Source: Acinetobacter proteolyticus (GTDB lineage Bacteria > Pseudomonadota > Gammaproteobacteria > Pseudomonadales > Moraxellaceae). Taken from it: 64,000 bases of DNA. Below are positions 26,153 through 36,473 of the stretch, piece by piece (positions within the stretch are counted from its first letter, which is position 1; the number at the start of each line of letters is the position of its first letter). The DNA lies in the NCBI RefSeq assembly GCF_000367945.1, contig NZ_KB849179.1:1082935-1146934 (forward strand). The letters run 5' to 3'. The notes under the pieces are model-generated. The model was given only the letters and a program-made list of their open reading frames with translations, searched no databases and was not told where the DNA came from. The translations under genes and the position numbers were made by a program.

Positions 26153-26977
26153 TTATTTAATTTCGTCCATTACACTTTGTACTTGCTGCCTGGTCAAAGG
26201 TTTCATTTTAGTAGTCATACACATCTTAAAGTTATTAATTAGCTGCTTATTCCCACGCAATATTTCATTCTTCAAACAAGCATCGTCTACGCATGAACTA
26301 TTTTCAACTTTTAATATAAAGCTATTTAATGCCGCTTGATCAGCACGATCAGTTTTTAAAATCCCAAATAATTTATCAACATAGGCTAGATATTTCTTTT
26401 GATTTTCCTTTCTTGTTATTTGATCGGGGTCTTCGCCAATAATTGAATGAAACAAGTGACCAACTTCAGGTTTAAAAGCTTCTTCTTTATCACTTTCGAA
26501 AGCGTTTATAGTGTGGGCATATGAATCCCCAAAAGCATGTATCAACAGCCCTGCTTTCCACAAATCGTTTGGATTTTCCAAATTTTTTTTGATCGCAGCT
26601 TCTAAAGCAAGTCTTCTTTGCTTAACTTGTTTGCTACCCCCTCCATGCAACGAGTGTAACTTAGTTACAACAGCCAATGTAAAATCATCATTTGCAAAAG
26701 GGATTTTGTTTTTAACAGCATTTACTATTGCGTCAAACTCTTTATCTTCGTCGGGATATTGAGAGAAATAAGATAATATGAGTGAATTCTTTAAATCTTG
26801 CCCTGCATACTCTGATATTAGATAAGTAGTAGCTAAATGGCCTGTCGGATTATAAAAAGCGTCTAATGTTGGAGAGCATGTATTCGACGCATCTGTTGGA
26901 GATAGTGTGGGCTTTGCGTAGGAGAACGTACTGCAAAACCCAAAGAGTAGTACAAAAAAGATCTTTTCAATTTTCAT
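26153..26977 (-). CDS. Secreted His-rich protein, candidate metal-dependent phospholipase/nuclease fold
   Basis: A 274-aa protein with a signal peptide (KIFFVLLFGFCSTFSYA). The mature chain has ordered His/Asp motifs: TGHLATTYLIS, KLHSLHGGGSK, LLIHAFGDSYAHT and GHLFHSIIGEDPD. The H-x-x-x-D-x-x-x-H core and helical character recall the zinc-dependent phospholipase C / S1-P1 nuclease group and DUF6765-like proteins, though I cannot fix the family. As a secreted protein inside a virion late operon, not needed for T7-like assembly, it looks like a moron or a lysis/virulence factor. It has its own terminator. Confidence 0.6.
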   Translation of the reverse strand: MKIEKIFFVLLFGFCSTFSYAKPTLSPTDASNTCSPTLDAFYNPTGHLATTYLISEYAGQDLKNSLILSYFSQYPDEDKEFDAIVNAVKNKIPFANDDFTLAVVTKLHSLHGGGSKQVKQRRLALEAAIKKNLENPNDLWKAGLLIHAFGDSYAHTINAFESDKEEAFKPEVGHLFHSIIGEDPDQITRKENQKKYLAYVDKLFGILKTDRADQAALNSFILKVENSSCVDDACLKNEILRGNKQLINNFKMCMTTKMKPLTRQQVQSVMDEIK

Positions 26978-27016
26978 TATTTAATCCTTTATATTTTTTG
27001 TACTCTTATCATACAC

Positions 27017-30000
27017 TTAATCCTGCGGAGCGTGTTTACCACTTATCGTTCCGCGCACTGCATCAACTGCATCTCTAGGTTCATCTTTTTTCCCGCTAAA
27101 GATATCTAACCAATACCCAGTTGGCTTACCAAGAATTGAAAATGGTATGCCAGTAACAAACGTCATTGTGTTTAAAAGGTCTTTTGCTGCTTTACCTTGG
27201 TTAATTTCTTTCTCATCATCTAAAGCACGTTTTGCGTGTTGAATCAGTGCAAGCCCACTTTCACCGATGCTGAATACAGGTGAGGCAGTGTATCGGTCAT
27301 TCATCACATTCCCATCTGTATTACTGATTGCGGCATTGGCAATGTTACCGGCATACGGCACAAACGCCGTGAGCATTTTCACTTGTGATAAAGCCATTTG
27401 CTCAGCTAAATCGCTCCATTTGTCATCCTCGTTGTCATAATCCTTAATGCCCCCCGCAAATAGAATAAATAACAACTGTGAAACCATGGCAGGGATAGAA
27501 ATCATCATTAATGCGATATAAGCCAATCGTGGTGACGCATTTACCCAACTGCCGTTGCTGGACTCAAGTGCAAGTTTGGCTTCTGAATTGGCCGTGTTCC
27601 ACACCATGTTGAACCAGTTATAGAACATCAAGAACATTCGCTTAGCGGGCGTACCACGTTCTATATTTGAAATGCCTTCAGGTGACATATCCATCATGTA
27701 CTGACGCACAACGCTATCTGCAGCATGGACTGCATCATATTGATTCATACCCTTTTCTGTGAAATTATTGAAGGCCGCTTGCCAAGTAACAATCTCCATT
27801 GGGCGTTGAATCGTGGTCTGTAAGAAATATGCGTGCTTCATCGTGAAATCTTTCACTGTTTGATATGCATTCTTTTGAAATACGATTTCATCAATTGCAT
27901 ATCGATACTCGTCAGCTGCTCGATCCCAACGTGTTTTCATAAAATCGGACATATCCATAATGTCACTTGCCATGTCTTGGCGTGATGCTATCGATCTAAA
28001 GTAATCCGCTTGGACTTTGATTAAATGTTTAGGCGGTACTGCAACGGTAACTTGTGCAAAGCCAGTTAACTGTTCTACTGCGTTCTTTAAGTTGGCAGAC
28101 ATGATTGCGATACCCGTGTTTCGGCGCAATACGCTAAACACTCGATCTAACACATGTGAGCCTGAACTCTCGTCTACAGATTGATTTGCAACAGCTTTCA
28201 ACCATGGGTTAAATATCTGCTTAACACCAAAAGGCAATACGCGCTCAATCTCATTTCTGAAATCTTTATTCAACAGCAAGCGCCCCACTTGGCGAACTTG
28301 CTGTTCCAAATGGATGTACCGCAATTCTTTGTCTAAATGGCTTGGCAAACGTGACAAATCAAGTTCAAGCTGATCGTGATAACGATCAACACGTGATTTA
28401 GTGAAATTAGCACCAGTGGTGGCGATATCCAAAGCTTGTAAGTTGTTTTCTGCTAGATTCTTGTCCTGAATGCGGTCTTGTTCATTTGAACGCAAACGAT
28501 CATATACAGCAGGAACATAGCCCCCTTTATACTCTCCAAAAGGTGTCATTACAGGTGAGTTTGGCAATTCATCAAAGTAGCGGCCATTAATCTTTTTATG
28601 TGTGATTTGTGCTTTTTCTTTATAGCTATCAAACAAATCCCAAAACTTTTGAATCGTATCCATATCTGTTTTGGTGATAGTTCCCTCTGTGATCATGCGG
28701 TTAAAGAATTGGTCCCAACCGCTAAAATCAACTGAACCATCTTCCAAGCGACTGCCCCAACCATACCCAAGCACTAAGCGTTCTTTGTTGCTTGTATTAC
28801 CTGTATGCATGATTGCGTGCAGTAAAGATTGTTTACCTATAAACGTGTAGTTGTTTAATTCTGGTGCTGCAATTTTTGAATTGTCTAATTTGCCAAAACC
28901 TTCATACGTTTTAACAACTTGATCTAACATTTTGGCTTTTTCAATACGGTATTTACTTAAAGCGTCCTGCATCGGATTAAGAATGTATTCACGATATTTA
29001 CCTGTTGGACCACCATCCAACCAAGTTACAACTTGATCAACACGTTTGGCGGATGCACCCAACTCCATAAATCTCGCTTTTAATTCTGCAACCTTATCTC
29101 GACCCAACATTGTTTGTTGGATTTTCTCAATACTTTTCTTACCGCTGGATTGTTGAATTAATTCTTCTCGGACCTGCTCACGCTCAAAAGCTTCATTCGT
29201 GGTGTGCCAAATCTTATTGTCGCGGGAGCGATGCCAAAGTGTTTCTACTGCTGCAATTACTGCGCTGAATTGCTCAAGAGTTAGATTTTTAAAATCTTGG
29301 TTTTCAGGCAATACACCAATGTTTTGAATTTCAGCATAGGTAGTCGGATCATATTTTCGGATTAATTCAAGCTGCTGTTCATAGTTTGATGAATCACGAC
29401 CTAAACCATATTTGCCCAGTATTCCGCGAGCCGCAGTGACCATATCAAAATCACGACTCTTGGCTAATTTTTCATTATTGCCAAATACCTTTTTCACAAG
29501 GTTCAGGCTTTGTTGCACTTGGTCCTTTGCATCGTAGCTGTACTTTGTTGCATAGAATTGGACGAGTTGATTGCGCTTGTGTCGAGCCGCATCTACTGTC
29601 TCGCCTTTCTTAAACGCTTCGTTTGCCATACGCCCTAAACGAGCATCGTCTTGTGCTCGCATATGAGGGCGAATATCACGGATTCTTTGTCTTTGGACCA
29701 TGTCATGAGCAACCGCCTTGGCTGCTTCATTTAATGCTGATTTACGCCCCATAAGACCGTTTAAAGCTGCCATTTCTGCAGCCAACATACGAGCGCGAAT
29801 ATCATTATGCAATGCAGCTTCAACTGCTTCAGTAATGCTTTGCTGATCATAGAATTCAGAATATTGCGCTGCCATGCGTTCATCAGTTAATTGGTCGATA
29901 CGCTGTTTAGGCGTTGGAGAATTGATTAAGTCACGAATCAAGGAATCGCCGCTTTCAAAACCAAACATCTCGGCAATTAAGTCGGGGTTTTCACCTCCAC

Positions 30001-33000
30001 GCTGGGCAATGCCGTAAGCACCTTTTGAAACTTGGTTAAATACCTCACTGTCTTTACCGTATTTCGCCTCAATCCAATCTAAAGACAATTTGCCTTTGGT
30101 GACCAAGCCTTCGGCATACCGCTGCAAAATATCCATGTCTTGAGCATATTCAAGCAACGCAGGGTCAACTTCATTAGAGTATTGCTTATTGCCGATCAAC
30201 TCATCTGCAAAGCGGTCTTCCAATTCTCTAGTATCAAACTTGCCGTTTTCATCTTTTGCCAAGTAACCAAACTCGACAAGACGTTCCGACATTTCCTCAA
30301 TTGAAAGGCCTCTTACTCTAGATTTTGAGGATCGAACAACTGGCTTATTACCTATGCCTGATTTTATTTTTGCAGCTTGATCAATACCCCAAGTCGATTC
30401 AATCTCTTTTACATCGAGTCCGCCTAACTTTGCAATTGCCTCAAACAATGTATCCCTCTCAGATTGAACATTATTTAAATCGCGCTTTTCAACTTTATCT
30501 AATGGTTGACGCAAAAACATCATGGCCTGATAGATCGGTTCTTGTGCTACGTCCTTTGCAATTTCCTGTTTTACTGACTCACGCTTTTTATTCGCTTCAC
30601 GTTGCAGTGTTCGTAAATACTTAGTTTTTTGTTTTTGATACCAGGATAAGTTTTGCAGCGTTTTCTGCTCAAGAGTGTTAATTGCCAGTTCTGTTGCTAC
30701 CTCATGGTCTTGTCGCATTTCGTCATAATCTTTTGGACTAATGCCCATACGCATCGCATCATCTTGCTGAATCAGCATCTCTAAATTTGCAGCCGCTTGT
30801 GCCTCTTGGATTGCACTCTCTGATGCAAGCATACGATCCATAACGCCTGTAATATCATTGTTCAATTCTGCTCGGTCATTGATACCCAAGAATTTTTCCA
30901 CATTGCGATAAACAGCAATCATAAACTGACGGAAACGATTAAAAACTTGCTTTAAGTCAATGCTTGGCGCTTTGCCAGTAAAAACATATTGCTCAAAAGT
31001 TTCAGCAAATTTTTCATGTACTTCAGTTTTTTCAGCGTCAGTGAAAAAATCCCATTCACCAATATCTTTGAAATCAGCCTTTGCCCATTTCAATACTGTT
31101 TCCATATCTTCACGGACTTGTGCAGGTGCATCAGGACGCATCGCAATATCCATATTCATTTCTAAGAAATGATGTCCAAGTTCATGCACAAAAGTAGAGA
31201 AGTCAGCATTTTTACTTAAAACAATTATTGACCCATCTTGCCCAGCACTAAATGTAATCGAACCTCTTACCCCTCCATTGGCTTGGTTAAAGCGCTTACC
31301 CATTGGCGCTCGATACATGGTTTCTGATATTTCGTAATCTTTATTGCGTCCTTTGTTTTCAACAAAACCCTGTCTTTTATAGAAGTTTGTTAATCGACTC
31401 TTGTTACTACCAAAATCTGCACTCGGCGTTAAAGCTATTGTTCTATTAGTAGCATCAGCATATCGAATAATGTCCTGCATTGCCTTGGTGCCAATGCCTT
31501 GGTTGCGTTGTGCCTCAGGCACTAGGATTTTATGCAAAGACATAACTGAACCTTTACCAGTTAAACCGAGCTCAATTCCATGGTTTTCCCGCATTGATTT
31601 AACTAAAGATTCAAGACTTTCTGATTGCTCAGGAATATCAGCTTGTTTAAAGGTAACGCCCGTATCTTTATTGGGCGTGTCTACAATTCGAATCGGATGA
31701 AGGTCAAACGCTTCTTTAGCAGTAATCCCTAACTTATCCCCCAACGTAGAATAAAATGCTGAAGCCAGTTCACCTGCAGCGCGGTTGTATTTAGCGTTAA
31801 AAGTTCCTGTTTTACCAAGTTGATTCTGGATCTCGGTTGCAACAATTTCCCGTGAATCTTCGGCCACTTCAAACTTTACTTGCTCAGCCAAGTAAGTTTC
31901 AGACTCTTGGCGCATTTGTTCTGTAGTCTTTGCCAGGTTCTCTTGTGCTTCTTTAAGCGTTGGCATATCAGGACGTGAACGAACATTTTCTACGAAATCT
32001 GTTGCATCATCCAATGCCGACATGGACGACACAAACTCATCAATTGGGATCTGCACTGTGCCATCAAATTCTTGGGCATTGCCTAACTGATCTTGCAGAC
32101 TTGGCGCACGTGAAAACAAATCTTCAGGTGCAATATCACGATCACGCAATAATTGGTTAAAGGTCTGCCCATCGATATAGACTTCATCAATTGCACCATG
32201 TTCCGCAATCGCTTGGCGCAAGAAATCTTGGCTTGCAGATTCATCGCGCTGATTGGTTTTGCTCTCACGGTTACGATTTACTAAGGTATTAAGGATTGCA
32301 GCAAGAGCGCTAGACCGCACCGCATCCTGTTGTTGATCCTGGCGCAATTGGTCCAGTGCAAATTCGGCAGTACGTTGGTTTTTAACTTTACCTGCTGAAA
32401 CTATGGCAACTTCAGGGGCAGCCATAATCATGCCCAACATGCCCTCTAACGCCATTTCAACCGGGTCTGCCTTTTCACCCACTGCATCAGCCGCACCTTG
32501 AACTGAATAAACACCTGCTGCAGATTGGATGACTGCTTGACCGCCTACAGTTCGCAATGCACCGCCAAAACTAACAGGCAATAACAAACCGCCTAAGGCT
32601 GAATATTTAGCAGACCCCCATGTCTTAGCAGCTGCATAATCAATTTGCTCTTGGCGTGTTAGAAACTTTTCACGCGCTTCAGCCATGTTTTGACCATATG
32701 AAATCGCAACGTCAGCTGTACCCGCACCGATACCGCCCTGAATCGCACCGCCAACAAATGCCGCGCCTCGGGTTAAGTTTTGAGCTTTCTCAATTGACAT
32801 GAAAATAGGGGCATATTTTGCAGTGTTCCTTGTCAATGTCTGACTTAACACACTCCCTGCACCTGCACCAAGCCCAAAGCCGATCAAGCTTGGTGGGAGT
32901 TGCTCAAGCGCTAATTCAGTTATTGTTCCGCCGTCTGCTTTATTTATAAATTCTTGAGTTGCACCCAGCCAACCTGATTCATTTGTTTTTGCGGCCTGCC

Positions 33001-33823
33001 CCATATCATCTAGTAAAGTCACTAATTCTTGGGATTGTGGAAGGCGCTTTTTATAATCAGTGAATCGCTGCAACATACTATCGTCACCAGTGGCTGCATA
33101 TTTAGCCGCACCAATGGTTTGCCATAGCGATGCATAACCACGCTTGGTTGCATCCCAATTGGTGCTGCCTTCACGTTCTTCCTGTGGTAGCAATTGGCCT
33201 TGGCTGGCCCAAAACTTTTGATTCTCCATGTAACGATTGAAGCGTGCCGCAGCATATGCACCTTGTTCTTTTAAAATTTGGTCATGTACTTCTTTGATTT
33301 GTTGTTCAGGTGCTTTCGGAAAAAAAGGCGCATTCAGCTGATCAGTTAATAGGTTACTAACTGTCGGCTTTACTGTATCAGGTTTTTGGAATACACCGAG
33401 GTCTTGCAAACGCTTTTGTTGTTCAGTAGATGCGCCTTTAACGATCGCATTTTGTAAATCGTCATAGGTGACTTGTTGACGTGGATCTGTAAGACTTGAA
33501 CCAAACAACGAAACGCTATCACTGATCTTTTTTAGTGAACCAAAGTCATCAAGCGAAACCGCTGCTTGATTAGGATTTAGTGCATATTTACCAAGAACGG
33601 GATCGCTTGAAATAACTTCGTTGAGCTTCTTTTGTGTTGTGACTTCATCTGCAACTGATGCGATTTGCTCAGGTGTTTCAGTCATCTTGTTATAGTCTAA
33701 ACCTAAATCCTTTGCAGCCTTTCGTGCACGTGCTTCGGTATCTGCAATCTGTGTTGCATTTTTCCCTTGGTTGATTTCGAATAATTGACCAATTGTAAGG
33801 TTTGTTTGGTTTTGATCAGACAT
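27017..33823 (-). CDS. Giant internal virion/polyvalent protein with GNAT and zincin motifs
   Basis: A 2268-aa protein in the position of the T7 gp16-like ejection protein. N-terminal region: helical, then Gly/Ala-rich hydrophobic segments (residues about 310-470, LIGFGLGAGAGSVLSQTL; GAIQGGIGAGTADVAI) able to insert in a membrane. A GNAT-like domain follows at about 690-815, with motif A QRNQGIGTKAM (Q772 on) and FYKRQGFVENKG. A zinc metallopeptidase motif HELGH is at 880-884, with a likely third ligand downstream in HEKFAETFEQYVFTGKAPS. The long C-terminal half is helical with a hydrophobic stretch near residue 2100. This matches the polyvalent protein concept: enzymatic domains injected with phage DNA. 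The exact targets are unknown. Confidence 0.85.
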   Translation of the reverse strand: MSDQNQTNLTIGQLFEINQGKNATQIADTEARARKAAKDLGLDYNKMTETPEQIASVADEVTTQKKLNEVISSDPVLGKYALNPNQAAVSLDDFGSLKKISDSVSLFGSSLTDPRQQVTYDDLQNAIVKGASTEQQKRLQDLGVFQKPDTVKPTVSNLLTDQLNAPFFPKAPEQQIKEVHDQILKEQGAYAAARFNRYMENQKFWASQGQLLPQEEREGSTNWDATKRGYASLWQTIGAAKYAATGDDSMLQRFTDYKKRLPQSQELVTLLDDMGQAAKTNESGWLGATQEFINKADGGTITELALEQLPPSLIGFGLGAGAGSVLSQTLTRNTAKYAPIFMSIEKAQNLTRGAAFVGGAIQGGIGAGTADVAISYGQNMAEAREKFLTRQEQIDYAAAKTWGSAKYSALGGLLLPVSFGGALRTVGGQAVIQSAAGVYSVQGAADAVGEKADPVEMALEGMLGMIMAAPEVAIVSAGKVKNQRTAEFALDQLRQDQQQDAVRSSALAAILNTLVNRNRESKTNQRDESASQDFLRQAIAEHGAIDEVYIDGQTFNQLLRDRDIAPEDLFSRAPSLQDQLGNAQEFDGTVQIPIDEFVSSMSALDDATDFVENVRSRPDMPTLKEAQENLAKTTEQMRQESETYLAEQVKFEVAEDSREIVATEIQNQLGKTGTFNAKYNRAAGELASAFYSTLGDKLGITAKEAFDLHPIRIVDTPNKDTGVTFKQADIPEQSESLESLVKSMRENHGIELGLTGKGSVMSLHKILVPEAQRNQGIGTKAMQDIIRYADATNRTIALTPSADFGSNKSRLTNFYKRQGFVENKGRNKDYEISETMYRAPMGKRFNQANGGVRGSITFSAGQDGSIIVLSKNADFSTFVHELGHHFLEMNMDIAMRPDAPAQVREDMETVLKWAKADFKDIGEWDFFTDAEKTEVHEKFAETFEQYVFTGKAPSIDLKQVFNRFRQFMIAVYRNVEKFLGINDRAELNNDITGVMDRMLASESAIQEAQAAANLEMLIQQDDAMRMGISPKDYDEMRQDHEVATELAINTLEQKTLQNLSWYQKQKTKYLRTLQREANKKRESVKQEIAKDVAQEPIYQAMMFLRQPLDKVEKRDLNNVQSERDTLFEAIAKLGGLDVKEIESTWGIDQAAKIKSGIGNKPVVRSSKSRVRGLSIEEMSERLVEFGYLAKDENGKFDTRELEDRFADELIGNKQYSNEVDPALLEYAQDMDILQRYAEGLVTKGKLSLDWIEAKYGKDSEVFNQVSKGAYGIAQRGGENPDLIAEMFGFESGDSLIRDLINSPTPKQRIDQLTDERMAAQYSEFYDQQSITEAVEAALHNDIRARMLAAEMAALNGLMGRKSALNEAAKAVAHDMVQRQRIRDIRPHMRAQDDARLGRMANEAFKKGETVDAARHKRNQLVQFYATKYSYDAKDQVQQSLNLVKKVFGNNEKLAKSRDFDMVTAARGILGKYGLGRDSSNYEQQLELIRKYDPTTYAEIQNIGVLPENQDFKNLTLEQFSAVIAAVETLWHRSRDNKIWHTTNEAFEREQVREELIQQSSGKKSIEKIQQTMLGRDKVAELKARFMELGASAKRVDQVVTWLDGGPTGKYREYILNPMQDALSKYRIEKAKMLDQVVKTYEGFGKLDNSKIAAPELNNYTFIGKQSLLHAIMHTGNTSNKERLVLGYGWGSRLEDGSVDFSGWDQFFNRMITEGTITKTDMDTIQKFWDLFDSYKEKAQITHKKINGRYFDELPNSPVMTPFGEYKGGYVPAVYDRLRSNEQDRIQDKNLAENNLQALDIATTGANFTKSRVDRYHDQLELDLSRLPSHLDKELRYIHLEQQVRQVGRLLLNKDFRNEIERVLPFGVKQIFNPWLKAVANQSVDESSGSHVLDRVFSVLRRNTGIAIMSANLKNAVEQLTGFAQVTVAVPPKHLIKVQADYFRSIASRQDMASDIMDMSDFMKTRWDRAADEYRYAIDEIVFQKNAYQTVKDFTMKHAYFLQTTIQRPMEIVTWQAAFNNFTEKGMNQYDAVHAADSVVRQYMMDMSPEGISNIERGTPAKRMFLMFYNWFNMVWNTANSEAKLALESSNGSWVNASPRLAYIALMMISIPAMVSQLLFILFAGGIKDYDNEDDKWSDLAEQMALSQVKMLTAFVPYAGNIANAAISNTDGNVMNDRYTASPVFSIGESGLALIQHAKRALDDEKEINQGKAAKDLLNTMTFVTGIPFSILGKPTGYWLDIFSGKKDEPRDAVDAVRGTISGKHAPQD

Positions 33824-33901
33824 AATAAAAGCACTTAAGACTACGGACTTCTGTAATCTTAAATGCTGTTATATGGGATAAAGGCTTTTGCTGTTGACAG
33901 C
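33824..33901 (-). other. Spacer with imperfect hairpin and TGTCAACAG copy 3
   Basis: AGCACTTAAGA / TCTTAAATGCT form an imperfect stem (about 33829-33866). GCTGT-CA-ACAGC (minus strand, 33890-33901) directly abuts the stop of the gene at 33902. The spacer is otherwise bare. Confidence 0.4.
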
Positions 33902-34219
33902 TTAAATACAGATATTTTTTATCAAACAGAAGTCATCAATTTTATTAGAATTCTTTTTAATGCCACTTTCAGCATCATCCATGCGAGAACTTAAAGTGCT
34001 TATCTGGTCTCTTTGCTCTGAGATTTGATCATCTAACACAGCAATTTGACTTGAAACGCTATCCGCTTCTGTCGGTCCTTTACTATCTTCTATTAGACTA
34101 CTCAGTGAATCGATTTGCCCAGCAAGGTCATTGCTTTTCTTAAAAGAAAAAAAAGTTAGTATTAACAATGCAAAGATAAAAACCCATTGTAAAATAATAG
34201 TTTTTTTATAACCATTCAT
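33902..34219 (-). CDS. Small membrane-anchored coiled-coil phage protein
   Basis: A 105-aa protein: an N-terminal membrane helix (residues 8-25, TIILQWVFIFALLILTFF) and then a heptad-rich coiled coil (LAGQIDSLSSLIED; QIAVLDDQISEQRDQISTLS). It lies between the transglycosylase protein and the giant internal protein, which both act at the cell envelope, so it may help the ejection channel or serve as an inner-membrane spanin-like factor. Its only cysteines are near the C-terminus (FCLIKNICI). Family not recognised. Confidence 0.6.
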   Translation of the reverse strand: MNGYKKTIILQWVFIFALLILTFFSFKKSNDLAGQIDSLSSLIEDSKGPTEADSVSSQIAVLDDQISEQRDQISTLSSRMDDAESGIKKNSNKIDDFCLIKNICI

Positions 34220-34220
34220 T

Positions 34221-36473
34221 TTAAAAACCCCTTCTCATCATGGCGTAATAAGCATTTAAATATTCTGCTTCAGTAACGTTATTAATGTTTCTACCTTGCT
34301 TTTTAAACAAGTTATCCAGTTTTTGCAACATTGTTGGGGTAATATCGCTCTTACTTTTCACTTGTGAGTAGACTCGATTCAGTTCAATCTGATCAGCAAA
34401 GAAGGGTCGAGTAGTTGTTATTTGAACTTTATTATTTACATTTTTTAGGGTCAGTCTATTTATTTGATCCCATGTCAAATGCCCGCCGTTTCTCGCTTCT
34501 GCTTCTAACAACGTTTGCATAAGATCTGATTTAACAGCATTGTAATGTAATAGTTGCGTCTTATTTTTTGTATCAGTGATACCAATAATATTAAGATAAG
34601 GTTTCAATGCTGTTGCTACAGTGCTGTCAGTTGCTAAGTATCTCTTGTCCTTAGATTTATCGGTTTCTTTAGGATTATTCACCTCGACATACATTTTTGT
34701 CACTTCCTTATAATCAGTAGGTGACAGCTTATCCGCATATTGGTGAAGCACAGATTGCGGTTTTCCTTTAAACAACTCATCCTTGTTCAGCATAATCATG
34801 CTGTAAATCGTCGGATCTGTTTTAGCTTCTTTTTCGTAAATTGACTTACTAACCGCACGCAAACTATTAATTTGATTTGGTTCTAGATTAGTAATTGCAT
34901 TTACTGGAATTTGCTCGAAAGTAAATTGACCTGTTGTAATGCCATTAAATATTTCGCTATATGACTCGTCTTGTTTATCTTTTTTGATCTTGTCTTCAGC
35001 TGCATATCGGCGATTCAATAAAACCTCTGCCTTGCCTTTCACTTCTTGCGATACATTACTGCCCCATACAGTATCAAATGCTTGCTCACGGGTTTTAGAT
35101 GGTTGTTTGGCATATTTACCAAAACCATCGGTGAGCCAATTATCAATGCGATCCAAATAATTACGAGTTTCACTTGCTGGTGGTAATTGGCCTTTTTTGA
35201 CTGCTTCAGCTGCAGGATGTCCACCGTTGTAATACGCTGCTATCACCATAGGATCTTTTGTTTTGTACTTCTTACTAATCCAATCCACAAACTCTAATGA
35301 AGCGTCAATAGTATCCGCAGGATTGTTAATATCACGCTGACCATTTTTATTAAAATCAGACCAAGTTGGCGGCATGAATTGCATTACAGATTTGGCACCT
35401 CTTGGCGATACTTCGTTGTTGTTTGACTTCTCACCAGATAATCTAATGCCTAACAATAAAGGCGCAGCCCACTCCATGCCTTTTTCTTTTGCTGCATGTA
35501 CTGTGTACACATCAAGCCGTTGATCATTGTATTTTATGCCTTTCATCTGTTGAGGCGTAAGGCTTTTTAATTCTTGTGCAATCGCCTGTGATACTTGTGG
35601 GGGGGCATTAAGTGCAGGGTTACTATTTTCTTGTGAACCTGTAATAGCATAATTCACAAGTGATTCAACTTGTTGATCTTCTAATTTTTGACGAATTACT
35701 TTATCGACTTTGAATGTGTCTGCTAATGAAATTTCGTTGTTGTATTTGTTTCGATACATGGTTGCTGCTTTCAAATTGCCGTTCTCAATGAAGGCATTTA
35801 AATTTGCCATGTGCGCACTTGAAACATTCTTCAGATAAAGGTTTTCAGCTTCTGTTGCTGATTTACCTTCTAAGCGCATTAACTCCCCAAGCGATGCTTT
35901 AAGGTTCTCGCGGCTGTCATCGATCGATGCAAAGTCTGCGGGGTTTTCGTTAATGTTTCGAATGTACCGATCTGCTGAAGCAGAATAAACGCTTTGTTGG
36001 TATGTATCGTTTTCACGAACAAAATAGTTTTGTAGATTTCCTCTAAATGCATAGGCATCTTGAGTCGCAGCACGATTAAACATTGCACGTTGGCGATTGT
36101 TACCCAGTTTTGCAGTGATCTCGCTTACACCATCTTGATAGGCTTTTGAGTAGTAATCAACAAAGCCTGTGCCATCCTCGTTGCCAAACCCAACAACGTC
36201 TGCACCTTTTTTATGGATGTACCCATCAATCTTATTATTCTGTAGATGGTATTTAAGCTCAGTTAATTGGTTTTGTGCATCCATTACCCGAGTGCGGTCA
36301 GTTCGATCAACTTCTTGCTGATAAACGTTAGCAGCAGTATTTGCCAGATTAGCAATACCGTCGATCTGGTTAGACACAACATCAACTGCTGCACCAGGCG
36401 ACATGCCGCCTTGTATGCGAGCGTTCGGCATGCCTTGTTCGTTTACTTGTTGATTAAACTGTGGAATACGCAT
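34221..36473 (-). CDS. Internal virion protein with lytic transglycosylase (SLT) domain
   Basis: A 750-aa protein. The SLT domain is central (about residues 325-445): GIRLSGEKSNNNEVSPRGAK with a catalytic glutamate at E348, then SVMQFMPPTW and MVIAAYYNGGHPAAEAV. N-terminal (1-300) and C-terminal (460-750) parts are helical, as in T7 gp15/gp16-type ejection proteins. It should cut peptidoglycan as the internal core proteins form a channel for genome entry. It is 1 nt from the gp14-like gene. In T7 the domain is on gp16; here it is on the middle internal protein. Confidence 0.85.
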   Translation of the reverse strand: MRIPQFNQQVNEQGMPNARIQGGMSPGAAVDVVSNQIDGIANLANTAANVYQQEVDRTDRTRVMDAQNQLTELKYHLQNNKIDGYIHKKGADVVGFGNEDGTGFVDYYSKAYQDGVSEITAKLGNNRQRAMFNRAATQDAYAFRGNLQNYFVRENDTYQQSVYSASADRYIRNINENPADFASIDDSRENLKASLGELMRLEGKSATEAENLYLKNVSSAHMANLNAFIENGNLKAATMYRNKYNNEISLADTFKVDKVIRQKLEDQQVESLVNYAITGSQENSNPALNAPPQVSQAIAQELKSLTPQQMKGIKYNDQRLDVYTVHAAKEKGMEWAAPLLLGIRLSGEKSNNNEVSPRGAKSVMQFMPPTWSDFNKNGQRDINNPADTIDASLEFVDWISKKYKTKDPMVIAAYYNGGHPAAEAVKKGQLPPASETRNYLDRIDNWLTDGFGKYAKQPSKTREQAFDTVWGSNVSQEVKGKAEVLLNRRYAAEDKIKKDKQDESYSEIFNGITTGQFTFEQIPVNAITNLEPNQINSLRAVSKSIYEKEAKTDPTIYSMIMLNKDELFKGKPQSVLHQYADKLSPTDYKEVTKMYVEVNNPKETDKSKDKRYLATDSTVATALKPYLNIIGITDTKNKTQLLHYNAVKSDLMQTLLEAEARNGGHLTWDQINRLTLKNVNNKVQITTTRPFFADQIELNRVYSQVKSKSDITPTMLQKLDNLFKKQGRNINNVTEAEYLNAYYAMMRRGF

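Noticed and set aside
33902..34219. Rz-type spanin
   Set aside because: It has the anchor and coiled coil but is far from the lysis genes and has no embedded or following lipoprotein partner; kept as unknown.
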